From Asaia bogorensis (GTDB taxonomy: Bacteria; Pseudomonadota; Alphaproteobacteria; Acetobacterales; Acetobacteraceae): a DNA stretch of 9,040 nt. Positions 1 through 6,614 of this stretch are shown here, one piece after another (position 1 is the stretch's first letter; each line of letters begins with the position of its first letter). Made by a program: the position numbers and the translations under genes. The stretch lies in the NCBI GenBank assembly GCA_945871455.1, contig CAMBXJ010000146.1:1-9040 (forward strand), in the 5' to 3' direction. Under the pieces are notes generated by a model, which saw nothing but the letters and a program-made list of their open reading frames with translations, was not told the origin of the DNA and ran no database searches.

Positions 1-626
1 CCCAGTTTCGGCACCATGACGACATCGAACGGCGCCAGGCGGATATCGGCCGCTGGTTCGCTGCCGCTCATGACCGCATCGTAGCGTGTCGCCAGATATT
101 GAGGCGTATCGTTCTCTCCCCGTCGCACCAGGAAGACCCGGGATTCGTCGCCGCTCAATTTCAGGCCGCCGGCGCGGGCAATCGCCTGTGCCAGGGTGGG
201 CGCGGTGCCCACGATGCTCTGTTCGCCGGGCAAGGCGACCTCTCCACCGACGAAGATCCGGACCGGCGCGACCGTCTTGACGATGACGGAAACATGCGGT
301 TCGCGCAGAAAGCGTGTGTAGCCCTGGTTAAGCACCCGTATCAGGTCCGGCACGGTGCGGTTCGCCGCGCGCTCGTCATGCACGATGGTGGTGGAGATAT
401 GGCCGTCGGGCCGCACCGTCACATCCTCGTTCAGGTCCGGGTTCAGCAGAAGCCGGACGGACAGCACGTCACCAACCTGGATGCGATAGGCTGGCGTGAT
501 GTAGGTCTGCTCCGTGATGGGTGGCAACGGCGGGGCTTGCGGCAGATCGGTGCGCGGCGCACAGCCGGCGAGCAGGGCTAGCGCCGCCAACCGGACGACA
601 TGGGTCTTTGAAAACGGACCGGGCAT
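1..626 (-). CDS. wza: Wza/GumB-type polysaccharide export outer-membrane lipoprotein (3' part beyond the window)
   Basis: Reading the complement from the ATG at 626 gives 208 codons that stay open to the window edge, so the C-terminus is missing. The N-terminus has a short basic stretch, a hydrophobic run and a lipobox (LLAGC, Cys22), which indicates a lipoprotein exported by Sec and lipidated. Residues about 44-120 match the Poly_export domain, with the hallmark TPAYRIQVGDVLSVRL and then VTVRPDGHISTTIV. Residues about 122-205 look like a first SLBB domain (VRIFVGGEVALPGEQSI, then TLAQAIARAGGL). In the family these proteins form the octameric outer-membrane or periplasm-spanning channel that secretes the polymer and docks on the Wzc/GumC co-polymerase. 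The start codon overlaps the upstream oxidoreductase stop (ATGA) and no clear Shine-Dalgarno is visible, so translation is probably coupled. Family assignment is firm. Whether it is called wza, gumB or kpsD depends on the missing part. Confidence 0.93.
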   Translation of the reverse strand, partial: MPGPFSKTHVVRLAALALLAGCAPRTDLPQAPPLPPITEQTYITPAYRIQVGDVLSVRLLLNPDLNEDVTVRPDGHISTTIVHDERAANRTVPDLIRVLNQGYTRFLREPHVSVIVKTVAPVRIFVGGEVALPGEQSIVGTAPTLAQAIARAGGLKLSGDESRVFLVRRGENDTPQYLATRYDAVMSGSEPAADIRLAPFDVVMVPKL

Positions 627-2272
627 CAGGGGGCCGCGTGCCCGGTTTCGGCTGCCAGGCGCTTTGCCAGTCGCATGGCCAGCGCGACCGCTGTCAGTGT
701 CGGGTTCGCCTCTCCGGACGTTGGAAACACGGCGCTTCCGGCCAGGAACAGGTTAGCCGATCCGAACACCCGGCAATCACGATCGACCACGCCCTTACGT
801 TCGTCCAGACCCATTCGTGCCGTCCCAATCTGGTGATGACCGTCGTAACACTGCGCCAATATGAAATCGGCGCGCTCTTCCGCGGGGACCAGCCAGTGCA
901 TGGTGCCGGCGCCGGTGCGGGCCAGCCAGGCGTCGAAGCAGTCGTGCATGCGGATCAACAGATCGGCGTTGGCGCGTCGGTAGCGGAAATCCACCGCGGC
1001 GCGAGGCAGCCCGTAAGCGTCCTGCTGGCCGGACAGCGTGATGCGCGAGGCCGGATCGGGCAGATGTTCGGCGTGGAACCGGATCGCATAGCGCCGAGCG
1101 GCGTTGCGCTGGAAGAAGCCCGGCATGCGGTGATCGGCCAGGTAGCGTCGATACAGAAACCCCGGCAAAAACGCGGCGGTGCGTGGCGCATCGCGAAGGA
1201 TGTTGACGATATGGGGCCAGCGCCGAATGTGATCGCCGACATAGTGCTGGCGGATCGACTCGGCGACGATTCGGCGCCCCAGGGGCGGGATCGACAGAGC
1301 AAGATAGGCCAGCGAAAGAATGCCGTTGCGGTGCACCGGATCGCGGATCTGAGGGTAATCCGGCCATAACGACCCGTTGGTCAGACCCATCCGCCGCTGC
1401 AAATCCTCGCTGGGGGTGAAGCGGCGGCGCATATAGAACCCGGCCGGATCCCGGAAATATTCGATCTGGGTTTCGACGGCCGGGTTGCGCAGTTCCATTT
1501 CCGCCACGATGCCATACAGGTGGCCCATGTAGAACCGCCCCAACGGGCCGTCCTCCCCGCCAAATCGGTTGGGGGCGTCACGTCGGGATGCCAACAGCAG
1601 GCGGGTCGTTTCCAGCCCGCCCGTCGCCACCACCAACCGCCCCGGCGCCACCCATGCGCGCTGTTCCCCACTGCGGACCTCGATCCGGGCCACGCGGCCG
1701 TCGGCAGCGAAATCGAGCCCGGTTACCGTCGCGCACAGGCGTAGATCAATCGCGCTGCTTTGGCGCAGATGCTGGGAATACATGTCGGTGAAGCGTGGCC
1801 GCCGGCTCCACCGTTCCAGCTTGTCGAAGGTGAAGTCGGTGTCGGACGGGGCGAAGCCGGGCAGCGCCTGTTCGAAGTCCGCCGTCCCACAGCCGATATG
1901 GGCACAGGCGGCCGGCAGGAACGGTGCGATATCGGCCTGTGAAATGGGCCAACCGCTGTGGGGAACGGCGGCGCGCTGTTCGAAATCGATCGGCGCGAAG
2001 GGCACGCAGCGGCCGCCCCACAGGTTGGACGTCCCCCCCAGGCTGCGTTGCACGCCGATATTCATGGGGACATGGCGGGTGGGATCGTCGATGTCGGCAT
2101 CCGACAGGGCCTGAGCGCTGGCAGTCGGCCCCTGGTCGCCGGATTCCAGCAGCAGCACGTCATGTCCGGCGCGTTCCAGTTCAAGCGCCAGCGACAGGCC
2201 GACGGGTCCCGCGCCAACCACGCAGATCGCGGGGCGAGCGCCATCCAGGCCGTCGAGTCCCTTGCCGATCAC
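626..2272 (-). CDS. GMC-family FAD-dependent oxidoreductase within the polysaccharide operon
   Basis: 548 residues from a GTG start. The N-terminal Rossmann dinucleotide-binding motif is VVGAGPVGLSLALELERAG (residues 18-36), ending at the ribose-binding Glu43 (LLLES). The second FAD-contact motif GGTSNLWGGRC lies at residues 79-89, and VVATGGLETTRLLL at 214-227. The GMC C-terminal domain shows FHAEHLPDPASRITLS (399-414), the catalytic-type HHQIGTARMG (479-488, His480) and AGSAVFPTSGEANPTLTAVA (511-530), where Asn523 is the second active-site position. Length is normal for the family and nothing looks broken. No export signal is visible, so it is probably cytoplasmic. Its closest relatives by motif are sugar/alcohol dehydrogenase-type GMC proteins. 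The substrate cannot be read from sequence. Its place between a flippase and Wza suggests it oxidises a sugar on a nucleotide- or lipid-linked intermediate (inference). The GTG is preferred because the preceding in-frame codons back to the flippase stop contain no start codon. A weak CAGG lies just upstream. Confidence 0.92.
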   Translation of the reverse strand: MIGKGLDGLDGARPAICVVGAGPVGLSLALELERAGHDVLLLESGDQGPTASAQALSDADIDDPTRHVPMNIGVQRSLGGTSNLWGGRCVPFAPIDFEQRAAVPHSGWPISQADIAPFLPAACAHIGCGTADFEQALPGFAPSDTDFTFDKLERWSRRPRFTDMYSQHLRQSSAIDLRLCATVTGLDFAADGRVARIEVRSGEQRAWVAPGRLVVATGGLETTRLLLASRRDAPNRFGGEDGPLGRFYMGHLYGIVAEMELRNPAVETQIEYFRDPAGFYMRRRFTPSEDLQRRMGLTNGSLWPDYPQIRDPVHRNGILSLAYLALSIPPLGRRIVAESIRQHYVGDHIRRWPHIVNILRDAPRTAAFLPGFLYRRYLADHRMPGFFQRNAARRYAIRFHAEHLPDPASRITLSGQQDAYGLPRAAVDFRYRRANADLLIRMHDCFDAWLARTGAGTMHWLVPAEERADFILAQCYDGHHQIGTARMGLDERKGVVDRDCRVFGSANLFLAGSAVFPTSGEANPTLTAVALAMRLAKRLAAETGHAAP

Positions 2273-2310
2273 GCCAACCTGCCGGACGGATCTCGCATTG
2301 GCGGCCTCAT
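2269..2310 (-). other. Possible 13-codon bridging reading frame between flippase and GMC genes
   Basis: In the 64-base gap between the flippase stop and the GMC start, an ATG at 2310 opens a 13-codon frame. Its TGA (2271-2269) overlaps the GTG start of the oxidoreductase as GTGA. A purine-rich AGGAG lies upstream but only one base from the ATG, which is closer than usual. The frame could pass terminating ribosomes to the GTG start. The peptide itself (MRPPMRDPSGRLA) resembles nothing I know and could be chance. It is recorded because two similar frames bridge plus-strand junctions. Confidence 0.25.
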
Positions 2311-2336
2311 GCTCCTGTGCATCCTGTGGCGAATCC

Positions 2337-3668
2337 TTACCGCGCGATCGACAATTCAGGTAGCACGCGGCGCACCGCCAGCGCGAAGCTGACGCGGCCC
2401 TGGATCAGGCAGACCGTGCTGACCACCGCCGCGCCCATCATCCCGAACAGCGGGATCAGAATGGCGCCAAGCACGCAGCAGACGACAAGCTGGTGCAGAT
2501 TCAACCGGCGCAGCAGGGCGCCGTGGCCGGTCATCGACAGTAGCATGTCCTGAGTCGGCAGGGCGGCGTTGACCACCTGGCCTACGCACAGCACGAACAG
2601 GGTGAGGTCCGCGCCGGGCAGGTCGCTCGCCATCAGCCCCAGCAACGGATGGACGAACACCACCATCCCCAGGATCACCGGCAGGCACAGCGCCATCGCG
2701 ACCATGCGGGTCTGGCGTTGCACCTGTCGCAATGCGGCGAACTCCCCGCGCCGATGGTGCGACGCGAAACCGGGCGCGGCGATCATGGCGATGCTGACCA
2801 GCATCGTGTTGATCAGCATCGTGATGCGACTGACGATGCTGAAGGCACTGACCGCCGGGGCGTCGGCGAAGACGCCCAGCAGCAGCACCGGCACCGACAG
2901 CAGCGTGACCTGCACCATCTCGATCACCAGGAACGGACGGGCGGTGACCCAGATCGGGGGCAGCGGGTCGATGGGCGGTCCATTTTCCGCGGATGCGGGC
3001 CGCTCGGCCGTGTCTGCCATCACGTGCCGCCAGTCCCAGACGATGCAGCACAGGCCAAGCAGGCAGCACAGGCCGTACGATCCCGCATAAACGATCAGCA
3101 CGGTGTCGAGTTGCGTCAGACCCGCGACCAACAGGGCCAGCGACAGGACCGGCGGCAGGGCGCTTTGCACCATCTGCCCCATCACCGGTCGGTGGAGCCC
3201 GATCAGCGCAAACCCGATGGCAAAGGCCAGCGACTGAGGCACCAGGATCGCCGCCGCGATCGCAAGCGGATGCGCGAGGTCCGGCAGCGCGAACACATGG
3301 ATGGCCAGCGGCGTGGCGATCAGCACGGTGCCCAGCGCGGCCCCGGCGCTGGCGGCCGCCGTCCAGCCAATGCCGGTCAACAGCGCCGCTCTCGCCGCCC
3401 TGGTGTTGCCGACCGCAAGTTCCGCCGCGACGTGGCGCGACACGGCCCGTTCCAGCCCCATCCTCGCGGCCGTGGAACACAGGTTGACCCAGGTCAGGCA
3501 CAGGAAGAACAGGCCCGAATCCTCGGCGCCCATCACGCGGGCGGCCAGCATGTAAAGGCCGAACTTGCCCGCTGCCTCCAACCCGCGAGAGGCGAGGGCG
3601 CCGGCGTAGTGCATCAGCCGGCCGAGCGGTGGCGGTTGTTGAAGAAGGGTTCGAACGCGGCTGATCAT
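2337..3668 (-). CDS. Wzx/MATE-like polysaccharide repeat-unit flippase
   Basis: 443 residues when started at the ATG at 3668. The frame stays open upstream to a TTG at 3746, but those 26 residues are Pro/Arg-rich and precede the family's usual start, so the ATG is preferred. The protein is strongly hydrophobic, with about 12 membrane segments and a hydrophilic loop in the middle (about residues 226-252, rich in Pro and charged residues) separating two halves. The first helices (SRGLEAAGKFGLYMLAARVMG, ending AEDSGLFF) and the late cytoplasmic motif ASDLPGADLTLFVLCVGQ followed by NMTGHG-like LLSMTGHG are typical of the polysaccharide-biosynthesis flippase family within the MOP/MATE superfamily. 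It should move undecaprenyl-linked repeat units across the inner membrane. It is the first gene of the minus-strand set, followed after 64 bases by the GMC oxidoreductase. No strong Shine-Dalgarno is seen. A GGAG lies about 18 bases before the ATG, which is too far to be convincing. Confidence 0.88.
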   Translation of the reverse strand: MISRVRTLLQQPPPLGRLMHYAGALASRGLEAAGKFGLYMLAARVMGAEDSGLFFLCLTWVNLCSTAARMGLERAVSRHVAAELAVGNTRAARAALLTGIGWTAAASAGAALGTVLIATPLAIHVFALPDLAHPLAIAAAILVPQSLAFAIGFALIGLHRPVMGQMVQSALPPVLSLALLVAGLTQLDTVLIVYAGSYGLCCLLGLCCIVWDWRHVMADTAERPASAENGPPIDPLPPIWVTARPFLVIEMVQVTLLSVPVLLLGVFADAPAVSAFSIVSRITMLINTMLVSIAMIAAPGFASHHRRGEFAALRQVQRQTRMVAMALCLPVILGMVVFVHPLLGLMASDLPGADLTLFVLCVGQVVNAALPTQDMLLSMTGHGALLRRLNLHQLVVCCVLGAILIPLFGMMGAAVVSTVCLIQGRVSFALAVRRVLPELSIAR

Positions 3669-3773
3669 GGTATCACGATGCCCGGGCTCCGGCCGCGAGG
3701 TTTCGAGGCGCCTGGCCCCGACCGTCGGAGCCGGGATCGAGGGCAAAACGCGTTGGCATCGTCGCTACACTTT

Positions 3774-3812
3774 CCTACCCGCTTACCGCAAGCTAATGAG
3801 ATAGCGGGTAGG
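3774..3812. promoter_or_regulatory. 10-bp perfect inverted repeat, candidate operator
   Basis: The arm CCTACCCGCT (3774-3783) is perfectly repeated in inverse orientation as AGCGGGTAGG (3803-3812), with a 19-base AT-richer spacer. The centres of the arms are 29 bases apart, close to three helical turns, which would put both half-sites on one face of the DNA. It sits in the middle of the divergent intergenic region, where a single regulator could act on both gene sets. It lacks a T-run on either side, so it does not look like an intrinsic terminator. No known regulator's site is recognised. Confidence 0.45.
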
Positions 3813-3856
3813 GTTAACGACGCCGGCCCGATATGCTCGCGGATGACGTTACCATG

Positions 3857-3862
3857 AAGGAG
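3857..3862 (+). promoter_or_regulatory. Ribosome binding site of the small exported protein gene
   Basis: AAGGAG lies 10 bases before the ATG at 3873. It is the best Shine-Dalgarno in the window and supports that start over the in-frame ATG at 3945 and over the competing out-of-frame start at 3833. Confidence 0.6.
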
Positions 3863-3872
3863 CAGAATCTGT

Positions 3873-4274
3873 ATGGGGTCGGCGAACACGGGGAGGGCGG
3901 CGGCGAACACGGGCAGGACGCGCCCCGCGACGATCCGTTCCGCGATGCTTTTGATCGCGGCCTCGCTGCTGACCCAGGGCGGCGGGCCGCTGGAGGAACT
4001 GCCATATCCGCTCGCGCCACCCGATCCGCTGGCGTTGCTGACGGCGCTGCGCAAGAATCTGCCGGCGAACTGGCGGCTGGGGCAGCCGGCGGTTTATTTG
4101 AATATCGCTCAGGTGAAGGTGAATATCCTGGACGAATGGCGGGGCAACCCGGTTGCCGCCGCCGTTGCCATGTGTCCGGACCCGGAAGACGAGATATGGA
4201 AGCAAGTGCGGGTGTTTCGCCTGATCATGCGCCATCACCAGCGGGACTGGCCGCCTTACGAATGCCGGCCATGA
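3873..4274 (+). CDS. Small, probably exported protein of unknown function leading the plus-strand set
   Basis: 133 residues, not recognised as any named family. The N-terminus has several Arg residues (R8, R15, R17, R22) followed by a short hydrophobic run AMLLIAASLL (24-33), which fits a Sec signal peptide or a single N-terminal anchor. A Pro-rich stretch (GGGPLEELPYPLAPPDP, 36-52) follows. The mature part looks folded and mixed in composition: an amphipathic PLALLTALRKNLP, a hydrophobic strand-like QPAVYLNIAQVKVNI (71-85), then two cysteines (C101 in MCPDPEDEIW and C131 in WPPYEC) that could form a disulfide in the periplasm. A good ribosome binding site precedes it, and 24 bases separate its stop from the co-polymerase gene. 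Its position suggests a role in export or polymerisation (inference). An overlapping frame from 3833 has low-complexity, shadow-like composition and is not preferred. Confidence 0.72.
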   Translation: MGSANTGRAAANTGRTRPATIRSAMLLIAASLLTQGGGPLEELPYPLAPPDPLALLTALRKNLPANWRLGQPAVYLNIAQVKVNILDEWRGNPVAAAVAMCPDPEDEIWKQVRVFRLIMRHHQRDWPPYECRP

Positions 4275-4294
4275 CCTTCCCGAAGGGGAATGGC
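4268..4294 (+). promoter_or_regulatory. Small hairpin over the co-polymerase ribosome binding site, with bridging mini-frame
   Basis: In the 24-base gap before the co-polymerase gene, GCCAT (4268-4272) can pair with ATGGC (4290-4294), and TCCC (4278-4281) with GGGA (4286-4289), leaving a small bulge. The Shine-Dalgarno AAGGGG (4283-4288, 10 bases before the ATG at 4299) lies inside the hairpin. An 11-codon frame starts at the ATG at 4271, which overlaps the upstream stop as ATGA, and ends at the TGA at 4304-4306, just past the co-polymerase start. A ribosome reading through would open the hairpin. The pairing was found by eye and its stability was not computed. Confidence 0.35.
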
Positions 4295-4298
4295 ATGA

Positions 4299-6590
4299 AT
4301 GGCTGACGGGGTCATGGACAGCCCCGGTGCGGGCTCCCACGCCGGTGTTTCGCATGGGGGGCGCTCGGCGGAAACGCGACGCCGTTGGACGCTGCGAGAC
4401 GTCGCGGTCTATGGGTTCTATCGCATTCGGCTGCTGCGGAACTGCGTGTTGCTGGGGCTGCTATTGGGAATGTCGGCGGCGTATCTGGCCCGGACCTTCT
4501 ATACCGCCGACGCCCTGATGATCGTCCTGCTGGGCACCGACTCGGCCGTGGTGCAGAATTCGCTCGATCTTACGAACACCCAGATATCGGTTGACGGTCT
4601 TAAGGCCGTGCAGGCGGAAATCCAGATCATCCAGACCGATGACGTGCTGCGGGCGGCCATCGAAAAGATCGGGGTCGAGCAACTCTACCCGCGGCTGTCG
4701 CAAGGGCGCCTGTTCGGCTTGCTGCCGCCATACGATCCGGCGGACCGGATCATTGCCGCGATAGAGCGGTTTCAGGGCGATCTGCGGGCGGAGGCGCAAG
4801 GCAGCAGCAACGCCATACGCATCGCCTTCACCCATGACAACCGCGAGCTTGCCATCAAGACGGTTCAGGCGGTCGCCGACGCCTATCTGGCGCGCCGGAG
4901 CGCCATCTATGTCGATCGCAATTCCATGCTGCTGACGGATGAGGTCGGCCGCTACAGCGCCCGCCTGCGCCAGTTCGAAACGGCGATCCTGGCGGTCAAG
5001 CGCAAGAGCGACGTGCTGGATATGGCGCAGGATATCGTGCTTGCGACGAACCGGTTGGACGGCATCGCCCAGCGGCATAACCAGGTGCGCGAACGCCGGG
5101 TCGCGGTGCAGACCGAAATCGTCGCGGTACGCGCAAATCTGTCCACGCAGCCCGCCACGGTGTTGGATTTTCGGGAAACCACGAACAACACCGGCAACGA
5201 CGAGGCCCGCAACACACTGGTTCGGCTGATGCAGGAACGGGCGCATCTGCTGGAACAATACAAAAGCGTCTGGCCCGGGCTGAAGGAACTGGACCAGAAG
5301 ATCGCCACGGTTCGTGGGCAAATGAGCGGCACCGGACAGGCGCTGTATTTCGCGGAACGCACGATCCGCAATCCGGCCGTCGACGTGCTGAACAACCGGT
5401 TGGCGTCGCTGGAGGTAGAGGACCAGGCGCTGGGTCAGCAGCTTGTGGAACTGGACGAACAATCCCGCATCGCGGGGGAACGGATCGCGATCCTGCGGGA
5501 AGCGGAGACCCAGTTGCATACGTTGCAACTCAACCGCGACGTGGCGGAGGGCATCTACCGACAGTTGTCTCTGCGTCAGCCGCGGGCGGTCTTCAACGAA
5601 GACACCGTGGTGGAGCAGAATTCCAATATCCGCATGGCGCAGCCGCCCACCGCCCCGCTGAGAGGCCGCAATCTGGCGTTGTCCTATTTGGTCGGGGGCG
5701 GTTTCCTGGGGTTGTTGCTGGGAATGGCGGGCATCGCGGTCGCGACGGCGTTGCAGCATTCCTACATCGTGCCGTCCGAAGCCGAGGCGGATCTGGGTCT
5801 CGCCAATCTGGGAGAGGTGAGTATCGGGGGGGCTGATGGGGTGCCCAATGGAGTGTCGAGTGGGGGCGCCAATGGGGTGCCGATTGGGGGCGCGGTTGGG
5901 CGCAAGGCGCCGGACGGTCCCATTCAAGGCGCCGGCATCGTCGCCGCCAACCTGCTCGGCATGACCAACGACGGGCGGCCGCTGTCGCTGATCCAGATCG
6001 TGGCGACCGAGACCGGAGGGTTGCAAGCCAGCTTCACGCGGGCGTTGGCAGAGGAGTTCGCTCGCACCTTCGCCATGCGGACTCTGATCCTTGACCTGAC
6101 CGAGCCGAACGCCGCCGCGGGCAATGCGCCGCCGCCAGACCTGTCAAAGCCCGACCTGCCAAAGCCTGGGATGCCAACGCCTGGCATGCAAACACCGGGG
6201 ATGCCGACGCCGGGGCTGCCGGATGCCGACTTGCCGATCCCGGTCGCGCGCACCGATGTGGAAGGGCTGTGGGTCAGCGTCAACGCCGTGCCGGTCTTGC
6301 TGCGGGAACTGCAATTCGTGTCGGCGAGCGATTGGCATGTGCCGGTCAGGTTGCGGCAACACTTCGCCGTTGTGCTGATGATCGGGCCGTCGGACCTGGG
6401 CAGCGCCTGGATGCGCCGCCTGTCCGGGCTGGTCGACGCCAGCGTCCTGATCATCCGTGCCGAGGGTGCCCGTCCGGCGGTGGCCGTGCGTTACCGCGAT
6501 GCCATCCTGAAGGCTGGCGGCAACCTTGCGGGCTTCGTATTCGTGGGGCGCCGGTTCTATATTCCCCGCTGGCTCTACCGTCGCTTGTAG
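4299..6590 (+). CDS. Wzc/GumC/ExoP-type polysaccharide co-polymerase with degenerate kinase-like domain
   Basis: 763 residues. A cytoplasmic N-terminus (1-44) leads to a first membrane helix (about 45-66). A Wzz-type periplasmic domain follows, with long helical, coiled-coil-like stretches (about 210-280 and 300-420). The Pro-rich motif QPPTAPLRGR (448-457) precedes a second helix (about 459-484). After it comes a region that aligns in order with bacterial tyrosine kinase (BY-kinase) domains: LSLIQIVATETGG, RTLILDLTEP, HFAVVLMIGPSD, DASVLIIRAEG, GNLAGFVFVGRRFY. The P-loop is absent (no GK[ST] around residues 568-585), the Walker B acidic residue is replaced (LMIGPSD), and the C-terminus has no tyrosine cluster. 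It should therefore work as a chain-length/export co-polymerase without its own kinase activity. Two low-complexity insertions, Gly-rich (508-534) and Pro-rich (611-648), flank and interrupt this domain. It should partner the Wza protein and the Wzy-like polymerase. Family assignment is firm, kinase loss is read from the sequence, and function is inferred. Confidence 0.9.
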   Translation: MADGVMDSPGAGSHAGVSHGGRSAETRRRWTLRDVAVYGFYRIRLLRNCVLLGLLLGMSAAYLARTFYTADALMIVLLGTDSAVVQNSLDLTNTQISVDGLKAVQAEIQIIQTDDVLRAAIEKIGVEQLYPRLSQGRLFGLLPPYDPADRIIAAIERFQGDLRAEAQGSSNAIRIAFTHDNRELAIKTVQAVADAYLARRSAIYVDRNSMLLTDEVGRYSARLRQFETAILAVKRKSDVLDMAQDIVLATNRLDGIAQRHNQVRERRVAVQTEIVAVRANLSTQPATVLDFRETTNNTGNDEARNTLVRLMQERAHLLEQYKSVWPGLKELDQKIATVRGQMSGTGQALYFAERTIRNPAVDVLNNRLASLEVEDQALGQQLVELDEQSRIAGERIAILREAETQLHTLQLNRDVAEGIYRQLSLRQPRAVFNEDTVVEQNSNIRMAQPPTAPLRGRNLALSYLVGGGFLGLLLGMAGIAVATALQHSYIVPSEAEADLGLANLGEVSIGGADGVPNGVSSGGANGVPIGGAVGRKAPDGPIQGAGIVAANLLGMTNDGRPLSLIQIVATETGGLQASFTRALAEEFARTFAMRTLILDLTEPNAAAGNAPPPDLSKPDLPKPGMPTPGMQTPGMPTPGLPDADLPIPVARTDVEGLWVSVNAVPVLLRELQFVSASDWHVPVRLRQHFAVVLMIGPSDLGSAWMRRLSGLVDASVLIIRAEGARPAVAVRYRDAILKAGGNLAGFVFVGRRFYIPRWLYRRL
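5820..5900 (+). repeat. Gly-rich in-frame degenerate repeat in the co-polymerase
   Basis: The DNA repeats a GGGG-GC-AATGGGGTGCC theme and encodes GGADGVPNG, VSSGGANGVP and IGGAVG (residues 510-534). It lies between the second membrane helix and the kinase-like region, where it would act as a flexible linker. It remains in frame. The near-identical units make it prone to slippage. Confidence 0.6.
6129..6242 (+). repeat. 15-base tandem repeat encoding a Pro-rich pentapeptide run
   Basis: Between residues 611 and 648 of the co-polymerase the sequence runs PPPDLSKPDLPKP, then MPTPG units: GMPTPG, MQTPG, MPTPG, LPDAD, LPIP. At DNA level the unit is 15 bases (ATGCCAACGCCTGGC and variants), with third-position differences, so it is old or diverging rather than newly expanded. 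It sits right after the Walker A'-like strand (LILDLTEP), inside the kinase-like fold. Confidence 0.65.
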
Positions 6591-6614
6591 CCGCAACCCC
6601 GAGGCTTGGTGTCC

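Larger units (their letters stand above)
3669..3872. promoter_or_regulatory. Divergent intergenic region likely to carry both promoters
   Basis: About 200 bases separate the start of the minus-strand set (flippase ATG at 3668) from the start of the plus-strand set (ATG at 3873). Promoters for both directions should lie here. The stretch 3760-3815 is less GC-rich than its surroundings and contains the perfect inverted repeat listed separately. No convincing -35/-10 pair could be fixed by eye. An ATATGCT at 3831-3837 is a weak -10 candidate for the plus strand. Confidence 0.5.

Noticed and set aside
521..1369. 282-codon plus-strand frame opposite wza and the GMC gene
   Set aside because: It crosses the boundary of two well-supported minus-strand genes and shows no family motif.
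3669..3746. TTG start giving a 26-residue extension of the flippase
   Set aside because: The extension is Pro/Arg-rich, lies before the family's usual start and lacks a ribosome binding site. The ATG at 3668 gives a normal-length protein.
3774..3812. Reading the intergenic inverted repeat as an intrinsic terminator
   Set aside because: It lies between diverging gene starts, its spacer is 19 bases and no T-run follows on either strand.
2649..3857. 402-codon plus-strand frame opposite the flippase
   Set aside because: The product is dominated by Arg, Gln, His, Asp and Gly with no hydrophobic core, typical of an antisense shadow. The minus strand encodes a clear polytopic flippase.
3833..4306. 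157-codon plus-strand frame overlapping the small exported protein
   Set aside because: It begins EQNLYGVGEHGEGGGEHG and stays low-complexity. The 3873 frame has the better-placed ribosome binding site and a protein-like composition. Only its last 11 codons are of interest, as a bridging frame.
4461..6026. Long antisense open frame (521 codons) opposite the co-polymerase
   Set aside because: It mirrors the real gene in high-GC DNA. Its composition is rich in Arg, His, Gln and Gly, with no recognisable domain, while the plus strand has clear membrane helices and family motifs.
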